The notes beneath the pieces were generated by a model that made no database searches, had not been told where the DNA came from, and was given only the letters and a program-made list of their open reading frames with translations. Position numbers and translations under genes: made by a program. From positions 39,310,501 to 39,374,500 of the forward strand of contig OX419761.1 in the NCBI GenBank assembly GCA_948567375.1: DNA of 64,000 nt, written 5' to 3'. The DNA comes from Lunularia cruciata. Its lineage: Eukaryota; Streptophyta; Marchantiopsida; Lunulariales; Lunulariaceae. The stretch's first letter is position 1. Each line of letters opens with the position of its first letter. Shown in pieces: positions 32,631 through 45,372 of this stretch.

Positions 32631-34980
32631 CATTGCACACTACATAGCTTTGCTTGATATTATAGCCACCCACATATTCCCACATATCATTTTTCATCCG
32701 TAGATGGTCCTTACATCTTGGACCCCTTGGAGGATGTTTTCCATGTAGTGCAAGCTTTCACACTTAGTGTTGAGACCTTGGGTTTACGAGTTCAAACTTG
32801 TAAATGCAAGGTTTTGAGCCCACATACAATCCTTACCACTTTGACTTCCTATCAAGATTCCAATTCCCAATAGGAGGTTTAAGTATATTTGACTTCCTGT
32901 CAAGTTTCCAATTCCCAATAGGAGGTTAAAGTATATTGGGTTCCCCTCTTGGAGATGAGGAATTTTTAGCACTTATTTCTCAAATATTTTGATTCAACCT
33001 ACTACCCATGTTCACCTACTCGCACCAATTGGAGAATGCACAAGTGGCCAACTCCTTCCTTTTGAGATATTATATCCCAAGAGCATTCTATTTGGCATGC
33101 ACATATCCTCCTATACGTGCATGCTAAATATATGGTCCATTGATAGTCACATGTGCCATACCTTCTCCACACTCTTAGGGCCTTGTATGCTCTCATAATT
33201 ATCAGATGATTAGCAGCATTTGCAAATAGCTCTTCCCAAAATCATAGGAGGATATTGTATCACATCATATGATGGTATTGCATCAACAACTTACCTAAGT
33301 AGCATGAGCCCTAGTGGCTCTCCTTTTGGCGAATAGGTTATACACAAGGAGCACCTATTTTTATTGTCAACCATCACAGCAATTGACTCAAGCATTTTGG
33401 CTTCTAAACATCTCTTTGATAGGCTCAGGATTTATTGCAAGGACAAGCACATACATCACTTCCTCCCTTTGTAGAATTTGTTAAACTATACTTTAGTAAG
33501 TTTTAGATAGAGCTCGGTGAGCGCATGCACACTCACACCCTTTCTAGCATCCTCACTTATGTGCCTTTACCATATAGAGTTGTGATACTCTCTTACGGTG
33601 AGAAGTGCATGGGAGCTTGGCTTCACACTTCCTCTATGATTGAGGACTTTTTGTTCATCCAAGGAGTTCATCACAATCCTTCCGATTTAGCTAGGTCTAC
33701 AATATCTAGCACACTTGGCCATATTGGACCAATGCACGTGCGGTTCTACATTTGATGTAGAGAGCATCCATATCTTACGTTGTACCATAAGAGGAGAGCC
33801 TACCAAAGTCCACGATGCCATTAGAGATATGGTGGTCCAAATCCTACACTCTACTCACTCACAAGTTCAGATTCAGTGATAGATAGTCCTACCAAGCCTA
33901 TGTCACTAGAGAGTGCGGACAAATATTGTCACTTATAGGGATGGTCAATGTATGTTGTATGATGTGGTTGTGGCAAACCCACTTAGAGCAAAGTCCTTGG
34001 CACTAGCTATCATCCAAGCAAGAGCCGCAATGATCATTGCCACCAAGAGAAGGAGGACCACTATGCCCCATGGCTTACCTTTGACACCTTCATCCCCCTA
34101 GTAATGAAGATTTGGTCACCTTCATCATCAATTTGATGAACTCCTTTGAGAGGCAGCACAGGGCTCATTACAGAGGAGAGGCTTTATTAACCACCCTACT
34201 TATCTCTTATTTTTGGCAGAGGGTCTCTCTCACCTATAATCATAGGTTTTGAGTCTTCATCAGCAAGCATCAATAGTAGGTGCTATTGTTCAATTGATTG
34301 CACTCCCTTCAAATTTGCTAGATATATCCTTGGAGGATCTCTATGACACAATTTCCATTATAAGTTCATATTTTTCTCACTTTACACCTTTTCAAAGTTT
34401 GTAGTGTTGGTTTCTCTTCTTAGTGCTTTGTTCTCTATGTTGGTGTGTTCCTTCTTGTGGAGTCTTTGGCTCTTCTTTTCTATTTGTGCACTTTGGTGTA
34501 TTTGTATTTCATGTATACTTTTCCTAAGGGGTATTATATTGGGCCTATTGGCCAGATTCTCTCTTTAGCATGGAAAAGGGTAGTGAAATATAAATACAAC
34601 TAAATAAACAATTTATAACTTCTGCATTTCTCCTCTTTAAATTCAGCTCCAACCAGCAGGATTTTTACAATAACTGCTGTAAACAGAAAAAGCTGTTGCA
34701 TAGGATGAGAAGACCTGTAAATGATAAAAATATAAAAGGTAAAATGAGATTAAGCCCCAAATTATCAAAAAAAATCTCCATTGCGATTAAGATTTTAGAG
34801 TTATGCAAGTGATGTGATCTATATAGTTGTGGAATATCAAAAAAAAAACATCACGTATGTGTGATTGTGTGTATTCCTAAAATTATTTTCCGGATCTCTT
34901 CCAATAATATATGGGACCATTTATATGTAAATATCTTAGATAGTAAAGGATAGAATTTCCATAACTATACTATTGAAACT
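32631..34980. other. Intergenic region, no gene recognised
   Basis: Short duplications are visible, for example two copies of a GACTTCCTRTCAAG...CCAATTCCCAATAGGAGGTT unit at about 32840-32880 and 32890-32926. ORFs of 60-76 codons have no recognisable domain. The style suggests decayed retroelement DNA, but I cannot identify it. Confidence 0.4.
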
Positions 34981-35019
34981 TATTCCGCTATTTACTCCTG
35001 CGTTTTACTTTTGTCCGCT

Positions 35020-35165
35020 TAGATGAGGTCTTCTGGGGCTTAGCCCCATGTTATATTTTTTGTCTCTCCCTTGATGGGGTCTTCCCATCCTTCGTTTTTC
35101 CTACGCGGTCGCCTTTTACTTGATGAGGTCTTCCTACTTCTTGTTACCCTACACGTTTACTTGTC
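35020..35165 (+). repeat. Copy of the hairpin-repeat family
   Basis: Perfect hairpin GGGGCTTAGCCCC at 35035-35047, followed by TTTGTCTCTCCCTTGATGGG, GTCTTCCCATCCTTCG and CTACGCGGTCGCC. The tail is then partly repeated (TTGATGAGGTCTTCC...CCTACACG). Confidence 0.8.
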
Positions 35166-35169
35166 CGCT

Positions 35170-37480
35170 TTATGATGGTTCCGTACACAGTCCACCACGT
35201 GAACGTGTCAAACTTGGTTTTCTGGGCAGCGTTGAGGTGTTGGCCCACAAGGAGTTCATCGCGGAGGAATAAATTCCAAAATGAAAGAGTTCGTACAGTG
35301 TGGTTTTCAATCTCAACCCTGACGTAGTTCTGGGGGTGAGATACCAGTATTCCGAAAATAGTCTGTACGAGCAATAAAAATGTTTCGAGGTTTTAGATAA
35401 ATTATTAAATTAAATTAAATTAAATATTCGAATTGATTTAATTTTTATTTTCAGATATATGAAATGAATTGATAATTAAATACTAGATATAGTTTTTTAA
35501 TAATTATTACGAAAATTTCATAAGGATATCGCTACTATTATAAAAATTTATATATTATATTTATACATTCGTAATAAATTCTTGATTATAAAATGTATTT
35601 ATAAATATTTTATAATCTATTTAAAAGTGAAAATTTAATATTTGAAAATCTCAATATGCTAAAAATTACATTCTTTCTGTTGTAAGGAAAACTTCTAACC
35701 TAAGCGGTTTACTATACAGAATCTAAACCATATGATTTACATGTATCTAGACTATATGACTCGGGAGCGTCAATGCTAAGCGTTTCTAATGCAAACTTTA
35801 TGGACGTTTACAAATACTTGGAAAAGCTGATCATTTTTATGAATATCCATCAAATTTTAAACTAACAGTTAAAGGTAGCATGGTAGAAAATTTTAGAATA
35901 AACGAATGTGTTTGAGCAAATTTTCTATACATTAATTTGACGGATTACCCCAACCCGGTGCGAAGTTACGAGTAACGGTTTTCACAACCTCGTGCACCGT
36001 ATAAAAAATACATTTCTCGAAAAAATTATTTTTGAACGTTACGAATATTCATTAAAGGCCTTTGGAAAGCGAACCCATCCCCCAACCTCCGATTATATAA
36101 AATGTAGGCAATATGATCTCCATATATGTAGACAATTTGATTTGTATAACTCAAATATCTAGCATATAAACCATAGTCCAAAAGCCATACAATTTACATA
36201 ATTTAGACATCTTAGATGCAATAAACCATAGTTCAGAACTTGGATGCAAAATTTTTCACATTCATATTATTGGAGCTTAGCCTTATTTTATATTTTATCC
36301 TTGATTCTTGCAAGTCATGAAGATCGTGGTTGTACTTTCCACGACTCTCGGGCGTATATTGTAATTTTGAGATGATATCGTTAGCAATAACCATTTGTTT
36401 CAGAATTAACCTTAGATTGATCTCTAACGTCTTAATAATAAACCTTTTCTAATTTCCAGATATTTGGGTATCCTCTTCCAAAAAAATTTTTAACAATATT
36501 TGATCACTGGTCCACAATATTGCTAAAACACAGCTGAATTCTTTAACCACACTCATTTACATAAGTTCCATAGATTTATCCTATATTTACTCAAATATCA
36601 AATGTTAAACCAATATATAAAGCATAATTTTGTTGTTGTTTATTTTTCGTTATAATTCTTTTATTTTCAATCGAATCCTGGATCAGTTTGGGATTGATTT
36701 AGTGATTATTTGATAATCAATTTTAAATTAGTTGTTCACAAATTATTGTGCTCATTCACCTCTCAGGCGCCGGATAGGGACAATTTTTCACTAAAAATAA
36801 TAGAATTCATTAGTAATATCAACTATTTAATACTTTTTCTCAATCCCACATAAAGATACCCACGGTCTTGATCCCTCAAGAGTTCCTCCAATAATTAGGA
36901 AGAGCAACAACACTCCTCTCCGTCTCTACGCAAAGTGAGAAAAAGGATGCAGTACCTGTAAAAATGCACAAAAGACAATCTCATATATATCTTGACGATC
37001 GCTTTGAAGAGACTTTGTCACCTCCACAAAAAGAGAACCAACCAAAGCGAACTTGAGTCATTGTGTAAACAATAAGATATAATAAGATTCATTGTGTACA
37101 CAAGAGGAGTGACTTGAACCGTCCATCCTTGATTCTGAAATTCATTGTGTAAGAAAGAGGAACGACTCGAACCGTCCATCCTTGATTCTCAAAGGCAAAA
37201 GTGCTATGTTGGAGTGCTAATCACAATGTCTACACTGTGATGTAGACTCGGGTAATGGAAAGTTGACACGCTTAGAATATCAAGAAGGATGGGAAGATCC
37301 ATCAAACCTTACAAAGATAAAACTTCACAAGTAAAAGGGCTAGATTCCAAAAAGATTGGAATGAGAAACGGTCACAATAGCGGGTTTAACTTGTGAAATT
37401 TACGGGCGATGGGCACCCGTAAGCCTCCCATAAACATATCGACCAGGTCCTATAAACAGAATTCAGTTTAGTTCTAAATA
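35170..37480. other. AT-rich intergenic region
   Basis: No supported gene. A diverged hairpin-repeat relic is at about 36262-36300 (GGAGCTTAGCCTTATTTTA). A partial reverse-orientation piece of the family tail (GGATGGGAAGATCCATCAAA) is at about 37288-37310. A short direct repeat, GAACCGTCCATCCTTGATTC, occurs at about 37117 and 37157. Confidence 0.45.
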
Positions 37481-37589
37481 GTGTTCTAACAATTTATGGT
37501 TTAGATTAAATTTCTGCCATGTGCAAATTTCAAGCCCAATTATGGGGGCCTATGGCCTATGGGATAGCCCCTTGACTTGCAAAAGTTTA

Positions 37590-38010
37590 TGAGTCACATA
37601 AATCATGACCGGTTAATCTTTAGAAGGTTTAGGGGAGATGCTCCCGTAACAAACAGAGACTTCCTCATGCATCCTCATTCCTTAGCCCCATTTTACCTTT
37701 TTCGTCTCTCCCTAGCACGGTTTGATGGGTTTTCTCATCCTTCGTGTTCTCTTCGCGGTTGCCTTTTTCTTTCAGTAAGCTACGGGATATCCCATAGATC
37801 TCCCGTACAAAGTTGGCACGAAAATGGCCTAAGTGAAACCCCCTAATGTACAAACGCTCCCTTGTGGTTGCACCTGAATGGTCCTAAGTGATTTCGTGAT
37901 TCTCATACCAATGCTACAGTATTCCTGAGCCTTAGCTCCATTGTATATCTTGTGATTTATCTCCGTATAGTTTGATGGGATCTTCCATTCTTCTTGTTAT
38001 CTTACCCGGT
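37590..38010 (+). repeat. Two diverged copies of the hairpin-repeat family
   Basis: First copy: TTAGCCCCATTTTACC at about 37683, TTCGTCTCTCCC, GGTTTGATGGGT, CATCCTTCG and CGCGGTTGCC, then GGGATATCCCATAGATCTCC. Its upstream arm (GACCGGTTAATCTTTAGAAG at 37608) also resembles 14440-14560. Second copy: GAGCCTTAGCTCC at about 37927, with tail TAGTTTGATGGGATCTTCC. The unit may therefore be several hundred bp long when complete. Confidence 0.7.
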
Positions 38011-38334
38011 CTCTTCTAATGTATTTGATTCATACAGTCCAAGATTCGACCACACGTACATTTCAAAGACATGCTTGACGAAAATTCGCGGTCATGTTCC
38101 CGGGACATGTAGAAAAGAAAACCATCTTTCCGTTACCGAACCGTCATGTTGAGAAGCTCCAGCATGAGAATAGTCGTTTCAAAAGAAATGTGAACGTCGA
38201 TGGAACTTCAAAAAGTATCTTATACTCATTTCTCCCCACTTGCAAACTAACCCCAAGCAACAAACCCCAAGCATTTAGAATATTGACTAACAAAGTCTCC
38301 AGAACTAAATTTGATCATAGATATGCTCACTGTC

Positions 38335-38395
38335 CTCAGAGGCGTCCGCGTAGCATAACAGGAACGATGGGAAGACTGTCGAGCTTAATTTTTCT
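38335..38395 (-). repeat. Partial hairpin-repeat family tail
   Basis: GCGTCCGCGTAGCATAACAG, GATGGGAAGACTGTCGAGCT, the reverse-orientation tail in diverged form. Nearby at about 38489-38502, TAGGGTTAGCCCTA is another perfect short hairpin, but it has no family tail. Confidence 0.5.
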
Positions 38396-38399
38396 ACAT

Positions 38400-39860
38400 G
38401 TGAAAGAGCATGAGTTTCTTTTTGTTTTTTGTTTTGTTTTTGGTGGTAATGTGTATTGCTTAAACACAATATAAGTTGAGTGTTAGCTATTTAGGGTTAG
38501 CCCTATTATGAATAAGGTTAAGGTTAATTTTTCCCTGTTCAATTGATTCCATAATCTCAAACATTGTGTTGTATAGAGAGACAAGGGAGAGTTTTTTTAA
38601 GAGAAAAAAAAGTTCTTTTCTGTTAGTTCTTGGGTGATCCTTTTTTAACAAATTATTGAGTTAAGTGGAACTTGCACAAAGTGCCTCTGCGTGTGGATGT
38701 AGCCCAAGTTGGGTACATCTCAAAATCAAATCTTGTGTCTATTTCCATGTTTATTTTCTTGTTTGTGTTTGAATCAAAAATCCAAGCAACAAAGAGTTCT
38801 TGGCTCTTTCACTTTTTTCATCTTCCATTAACTGAATGTATATTTATGTTGGATTGACACAATATATAGTATTTCCTACTCAAAACCAAAGAAATCTAGG
38901 TAGTGCAAAGATCTATCGAGATTGCAGTTCCTTGCATTTGCACTATACCTTGAATATTTGATCATCTATTCTTACTTTATTTTGCTGATGTGTACATTAC
39001 TTATTGCTATCCATGTGTTCCTGGGGAGATATTAGTTCTTCCTTGAAGAAATCTCCTACTTAGTCATGTTCAAACTTCTTCCTACTACTCCAAAGATCAT
39101 AACTAAAAAGAACCTACAACTAAGAATAACTATCTTGTGAAAGATGTGTGGCACAAAATACTATTATACAAAACTACCTTGACAAGAATTTGATTCTATC
39201 CTTTAATTTTTCTATCCCACACTAAAGTATCCCTAGACTAACTGAATTTCCTGTATACATGTCCTCTAAATTTCAAATCTAGACAATACATCTTTGGACT
39301 TTTGTATATCTTCATACTTAGAGACTGCACTTGCAACTTCAGTTTTTGCAGCTTTCTCATAGTTATCCTTCCCTCTATTGCTTTTCTTTTTTATGGATCC
39401 TAGCTGGTCCCAAAGATCTTCTTAAGTCTAAAGTATCTTCACCTCTACTCCCTTGAAATACTATCTATACAAGCCTTGAACGTCTGCTGTGATATCCTCC
39501 GTCTTGTTTGGTTGGTGTGTAGCTCGCTCTTTCTTCTCTTTCTTCAATTCCCTTAACTATTTTGCTAATATTTTATCACAAAGTTCTCACTCAAAGAATA
39601 AAACAATACTAACTAAACTTCTCTTTGTGGATTCTTCAACTATCTTACACTTAACAAGTGTAATGATCACTCTAAATGTACATTTACTTGGGGAAATAGG
39701 GACTTTATAGTTTAGAGCCTTTGCCCTATTGGTACTTAGTTGTTGAATGGTCAAGATCTTCACATGAGGATCGTTTTTGGGTAAAAATGGTGCTTAGTGA
39801 TAGTTCTTTTTGAATTAAATTATGTATGGTCTTGGGGCCAAACTTTGGCAAATGATCTTT
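38400..39860. other. Intergenic region, nothing recognised
   Basis: T-rich, pyrimidine-biased sequence with short ORFs only. No domain was found on either strand. Confidence 0.4.
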
Positions 39861-39989
39861 TTCCTCATCTTTGGCTTACGGATTGCTCTTTCAACTTTTG
39901 ACACTTCACTCTTTAGAGTTCTCACTTCCTACTTAAAAATGAAGTTGGACCCAAATAACTTTCCCAAACAAAAGGAGTCTTCCTAAATA

Positions 39990-41140
39990 AATGAAATATT
40001 TCCTATTAACTATTTAATATTAAACATGGAAAAAGAAGGAAAAGTCCAAAATTTGAAAATTCTTGGTGTCATTTCTTTGCATTGGCAACAATGTCTTCTC
40101 TTCTTTAATCTTTGCTTGCACCAAAGGTGACAAAGGTTTGCTTGATTGACTAGCCAAACTTTATCTTTTGCTGACCTCAAACCCTTGTCCCTCAAACAAC
40201 ATGTTGATACACAAATCTTTAGTATTTGGATCAATATCTTACCCTAGCAGTTTGGAGAGCTTCTTTTCTTCCTTGGTATATGAATCTTCTTTGTCCCCTT
40301 CTTTCAAATAACTCACCATCAACAAAGATTGTTCTTTAATCTCCACTCCTTTTCCTATTATGTTTTTGGTTGCAACTCACAGGTGCTTCCAAAGCTAAAT
40401 CAATAGAATTCACTCTGAAGATTTCACCTTCCATTTACCTATAGTCTTTGTCAAAACTGGCTCTTCTTGGTGAGTCTCTTTGCATCCTTCTCTTCAATGG
40501 CTTGAAGAACCTTGTTCCCTCCTGGCTAAGTCATGAAATAGGTATCGTATAAACAATGCTTGCCAAATATTTCTTGCATGTTGTTAGAGAGTAATACCAT
40601 ACTTGCATAGAAAAAGATAACAAAAGGAACTAAGTAATGGGTCCTTTGTTGCCAAAGGAATGGTACATCTTTTGAGCATTGTGTGTATAGTGTATGCCAA
40701 TCCATCCTTTCATTGGCAAAAATTCTCAAACAATATTGCATGATGGTGGAAAAGTAGGTTGTTCATTGTGACCACAAAAGTTTTACTATAGCTATCACAA
40801 TGGCTCACTTTGCTAAATCTTGATAGTGAACCACCAACCATCCACTCTTTAGGTGCAAATGTGTCATAAAAGCCATATTGTGCTTCCATATTCCCCATCT
40901 CAATCCAGGGTATGTTTGCCTTCTTCTCTTTCAACATTGCTAATAATGTGCATCGAAATGTCCTTCATTCCACTTTATGGATTTTTCAAAGAGTATCCAA
41001 TTTCTAGTTATTGCCACTTTGTATCTCTTGACCAACATGCATGGTTTTGTAGGTCCAATCCGATGGCAAGAAAGTTGGATGGAGGTCTTGTAGCAATGTC
41101 CTTCAAGCAATCATCTACCACTTATAGATAGTAGGAGTAC
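39990..41140 (-). pseudogene. Decayed coding remnant of unknown family
   Basis: On the minus strand a protein-like reading runs from about 41140 to 40010 with a few stops. Pieces include IPWIEMGNMEAQYGFYDTFA (about 40900), KEWMVGGSLSRFSKVSHCDS, HTLYTQCSKDVPFLWQQRTH (about 40690) and a Lys- and Cys-rich end, LCHLWCKQRLKKRRHCCQC (about 40100). I do not recognise it. It may be a gag or accessory gene of a retroelement, since it lies next to the large repeat that starts at 41797. There is no intact frame. Confidence 0.35.
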
Positions 41141-43045
41141 ACAAATTTAGAACCTTCACTTACTACCTAATAGACTATTTTGGTTATTACACCAAAGACC
41201 AAGATATCAATATAAATTTGGTCATAAAATAGAAATAGTTCAAATTGATTCCCTCATTCACTTTGCAATTTCACTCTTGAATAGTAAAAAATTCACTCTC
41301 TTGTTGCAAAATTTTATTACTTTGTGATTAAATTGATCTGCAACATGTTTTTGTGGTGAGAACTCTCCCTTCCTCAAAGATTTTATAACTTAGGTTTCTT
41401 CCTTTGCACACATTGGATGGTAATTTGTTGGTGTCTCACAATGGCACCTTGTTAGGGACCAATGGTCTGTAGTCAGTTGTACCTATTGCAAATTGGGCAA
41501 AGCCACAAACTCTTTGGCTGATTGTTCTAATCCATTGCCTTTGGAATAGATTTTCTTGAATTTTCAGTTTATCCCACTGAAAATTTCCAAGAAATTTAAG
41601 TGATAAATAAGTACCTTTTGGCTTGAGAATTATAAAGATATAATTCTTTTAAAGAAATTTAGGGATGTCTAAACTAAAGGAAATGTGGTTTCTGAACCAT
41701 ATCTTTGAAACATATGTATTAAACAAATAGGTGCTCAAGCCAAATTGCTTAATAAAAAGGATTAAAATCTTGTAGGGAAAGATGAAATCAAGTGGTTGTG
41801 ACAACCCCAATGTCAATATACTAATATTATAAATCAAAGAATAGGGCATTCCCTGAAGGATATGCGTTGGAAATTATTAAAAGTAGAGCAAAAGTGTCAC
41901 AATGTCACATGTTATTTATTATTGCCTATTTAACATCTTTGGCAAGGACCACTCCCAAAAGAGATTAGTGTCACTCAGTATGGTGCACTATAGAAAAAGA
42001 GGAATTAATAACCACCACCACAAATGATCTAGTCTTAATTACCTCTTGATAGTGGTGGTTCACTTCACACCGATGGCCTCTTCCTCCTAAAGAGCCTTTT
42101 CACTCCAAAGGTTGGTTCCAACCCAAGAGTTACTTTACCCTAAAGGTTGGTTCCATCTTGAAGGTCAGTTTTATCCTAAAGGTGTTATTACCTTGATGCC
42201 ATCATTGACTATGTTTGTCCCCTTCTTAGAAAGTGCAATCCCAACAAAATCCAAAATCATTTATCTACTTGGCTTTTCTATTTTGAAGTAATTTCAATGT
42301 TCTAGTATTCCTAAAACCCTTCCATACATTGACATGCCCTTTAGAATGTCAAGGATAACTTGCCTTATATTGTGCAAATTTCCTAATAGGTACTCAAACA
42401 CATACTCTTACTGCAAGATTCCTCACCTCCACTAGACCAAGTACACAACCAAAGTGCAAGTGTATGCAGTTTAGTGATAAAAACCATGGAGATCCTTGTG
42501 TTGAAAACTTTGATATGAAAAGTGAACTCATCTACATTAGGCCGGAACCCATATATACAATTTCCTACTTCTCAATGAATAAGATCAACAAGGAAAACTA
42601 GTAATCCTCTAATTACAACTACATCATTCATTGCTCATCCTACCTTATCTTATCTTAATGAGCAATTAAGAACTGCCTATGCATCCACCACTGGCTTAAC
42701 TACTCACTTTGTTGCCTACTCTTGTATGGTTGTAATCCCAAGATCTTAGGACGTAAAATTATCCTAACTTTACAAAGGGTTTTAGACCAAATCTCTTTCT
42801 AGACAAAGGTATCATTCAAGGCTGAAGGTATGTTCTACACTTAAAAAATTTCTATTGTTTCCCTTGAGATAGAGTTTCCTTCATCCTAAACACTATTGCA
42901 AGGAACTACCCTTTCCCTTACATATTCTAATCAACAAATCAATCATCTCTTTGTAGTCAACACTCACCTCAAGTAGTGTTTTGGCGGAGTCCTCAAATTT
43001 CCTTGAGGTATGATTGTAGAGCTTGGTGGTCAATTGCTATTGATG

Positions 43046-45000
43046 CTTATCCATATACACCTTTGCCTCCAAAGTGTGTACCTGCAATTTTAGGTTTTAT
43101 AGCTAAAATTTCTTTGAGGAGGTTGTCATTGCCTCCTCTAAAATCCCCGCCAACTGATCTTGCATCATCTCTATCTTTGGCAAGATTATGGTGTTCTCCA
43201 TATTCAACTATGTTTAGATTTCTCATAGCTCTTATAAAACTTCTTCCAAAATGACCATGTGATCTTGAGCTCATTCTTCCTCTTAATCGTTTACCTTCTC
43301 CACTAGCTTCTTGATTTGCACTTCAATCACTCATTTCTGCACTTGAGGTTGCACTTTTGTAGTGACTAGGGCCACCTTTTCTTCTCAACCTCTCTCTCTA
43401 GAGCATCAATCTCTTCTTCATGAGCCTTCACTTGCTCTTCAAACTACTTTTAGTAGCTTTTTCCTTCCTCCCAACTCTTCTTCTCTTTGTCTTGCCACCT
43501 CTTTTCTTCTTCTCTTATGTTTGTGATCAAGGCCGTTCCTTCTTCCTTGAGTTGCATTGCTTCTTAAGCCAAATCATTGTTGCACTTCCATGCTTCCAAA
43601 TGCAAACCATAGACTTCTTCCGGTTCATCTTGGGCTCTTATCCTCTCCTATATGACTCCTTGAATGATGTTATAGGGGTGTTTGAAAAAGATCATGTAAT
43701 CAATGATTTTCCCATGATACTTCTTGTACACTAGAGGAAGTTGCTCCATCAATTCATGCAATGATCCATTGGTGGGAATAACTAGTTTGGAAAGAGGTAC
43801 CATGATGGCTAGTAAAGCCTCTCTCTTGCTAGAATTAGCATCCCATCATGTCTTGAAAGATGCTCTCCTCTTTCTTGATCTTGATAAAGAAGGTGGGATC
43901 TTCTTGCTCTTGCACTCCTCTTTCCACCATTGTGTCTTTGGTCTTGGATGTTCACTCATCTTGAATTTGGCCTCTTGCCTAAAGTCCACCTTTGGCCTAA
44001 CATGATCTCTTGTCCTTGAGTACCTCTTTGGCCTCAAGTACCTCTTGTGCTCTAAGTACTCCTTCCTCCTAAAGTACTTCTTCTTCTACTTATAGGAATA
44101 TGGCAAGTCCCGCCACTCTTGGATTCTCTTCTACTTTCTTCTTGAGGCTCAAAGGTCTAGCTTTGTCATCATATATTCCTAGGATGGGTGTTTCTACTTT
44201 TGAACAAAGATCTTTATTCATCCTTGTAGGTGTCATGGCTAAGATAGATTGTACTTCTCCACCCTAGTCTCTTTTGCTTCCTTATTTGACAAAATTATTA
44301 TTCTTGTGAACAATTGCTTATTGGTGATAGGTGTGATCTCTGGTTGTTGTCAAGTTGCATCTTCATGCTCCAAATCATCATTTATTGGGGTCCTCTTTGC
44401 CCTCTTTTTGACCTTCATCTTTGGCTTATTAGGTGTCAATGGTCTCTTCTTTCCTCTCACTGTGGATTCTTTTGCTAACTCCAATTGCCACTTCTTCTTG
44501 AACCTCAAGGTGTTGTGGGCTTCTTCAATTAGGACAAACTTTCCAATATAGGCAAGTTCCACATTTTCAAGTGCATACTTATGCTACATAAGTATATGCT
44601 ACATACTTTTCCATGGATCCTCAAAATGTCTCTTGGGGAAGTAATGATTTAGGTACTTCTCCTTCTTTGTTGGGGTACAAAAGATCCATCACCAAGTTAA
44701 AGTGAATGACCTAGGGGATAAAAGAATTACTCTTCCTTCCTTGTTCATGTCCTTAGCAATTTTGTGCACTTGCTCCCAAAACATGGCTGCCCAATTGGCA
44801 TGCCTTCCTTTGTATAGTACTTGAAGAAGATGGCCTGACCATTATTATAGTAAGTTGTTTGTTTAGATTTGAACAACTTCATGACTAACTCTATAAGGGA
44901 CCTTTTGGCAAGATCCTTGTATCTAGGTACTAATCAACGATTTTTGGTCTTGTCATCCTTAAAGACCACTTTGAACCTTATTTTCATGCTTGCATTGGGG
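43046..45000 (-). pseudogene. Antisense Lys/Glu-rich coding remnant in copy 1
   Basis: The minus strand reads through pieces of a charged protein: KDLAKRSLIELVMKLFKSKQ (about 44900), ELAYIGKFVLIEEAHN and LAKESTVRGKKRPLTPNKPK (44562-44350), RPKTQWWKEECKSKKIPPSL (about 43950) and a coiled-coil-like stretch EEQVKAHEEEIDALEREVEK (about 43440-43380). The N-terminal part, separated by the 2-kb insertion, is at 47356-47114 (KKVEFLFRNWELSNHILLHE). Stops break it. Copy 2 has matching pieces. I do not recognise the family. Confidence 0.4.
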
Positions 45001-45050
45001 CACATTTAGGAGTATCTAGAATCATGTGTAATCCCAATAGCTAGATATAT

Positions 45051-45372
45051 TATCTAGAGGTGAAAATTAATTTGGTAGTATTTGGAAGGATGTTATCTAT
45101 CATGGATTAAGTAGATCAATAGAGGTATCACCAAAAGACTACTTCCATTATTAAAGTAAGACCCAAAAGACTACTTCCATTAATAAGGTAAGACCCAAAA
45201 ACACCCTAAAAACTTTAGAGCCAATATTATCTAGAGGTAAAAATTAGCTTGGTAATATTTTTAAGGATGTTATATATCATGGACTAAGTAGATTAGATAG
45301 AGATATCATCACAAGACTACTTATGTTAATAAACTAAGACTCAAAAACACACTAAAAGCTTTAGAGCCAATT
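45051..45372. repeat. ~178-bp tandem duplication with nested 32-bp repeat
   Basis: TATCTAGAGGTRAAAATTAR begins two adjacent copies at about 45051 and 45229, each ending CTAAAARCTTTAGAGCCAAT. Inside the first copy AGACTACTTCCATTA...GTAAGACCCAAA is itself duplicated. This lies at the left edge of the 2-kb stretch missing from copy 2. Confidence 0.75.

Noticed and set aside
16501-32640. Target duplication for element A
   Set aside because: The five bases outside the two LTRs (CTATT and CATTG) do not match, so I do not claim one.
38486-38502. TAGGGTTAGCCCTA as a telomere-like or hairpin-family site
   Set aside because: A single short palindrome without telomere array or family tail.
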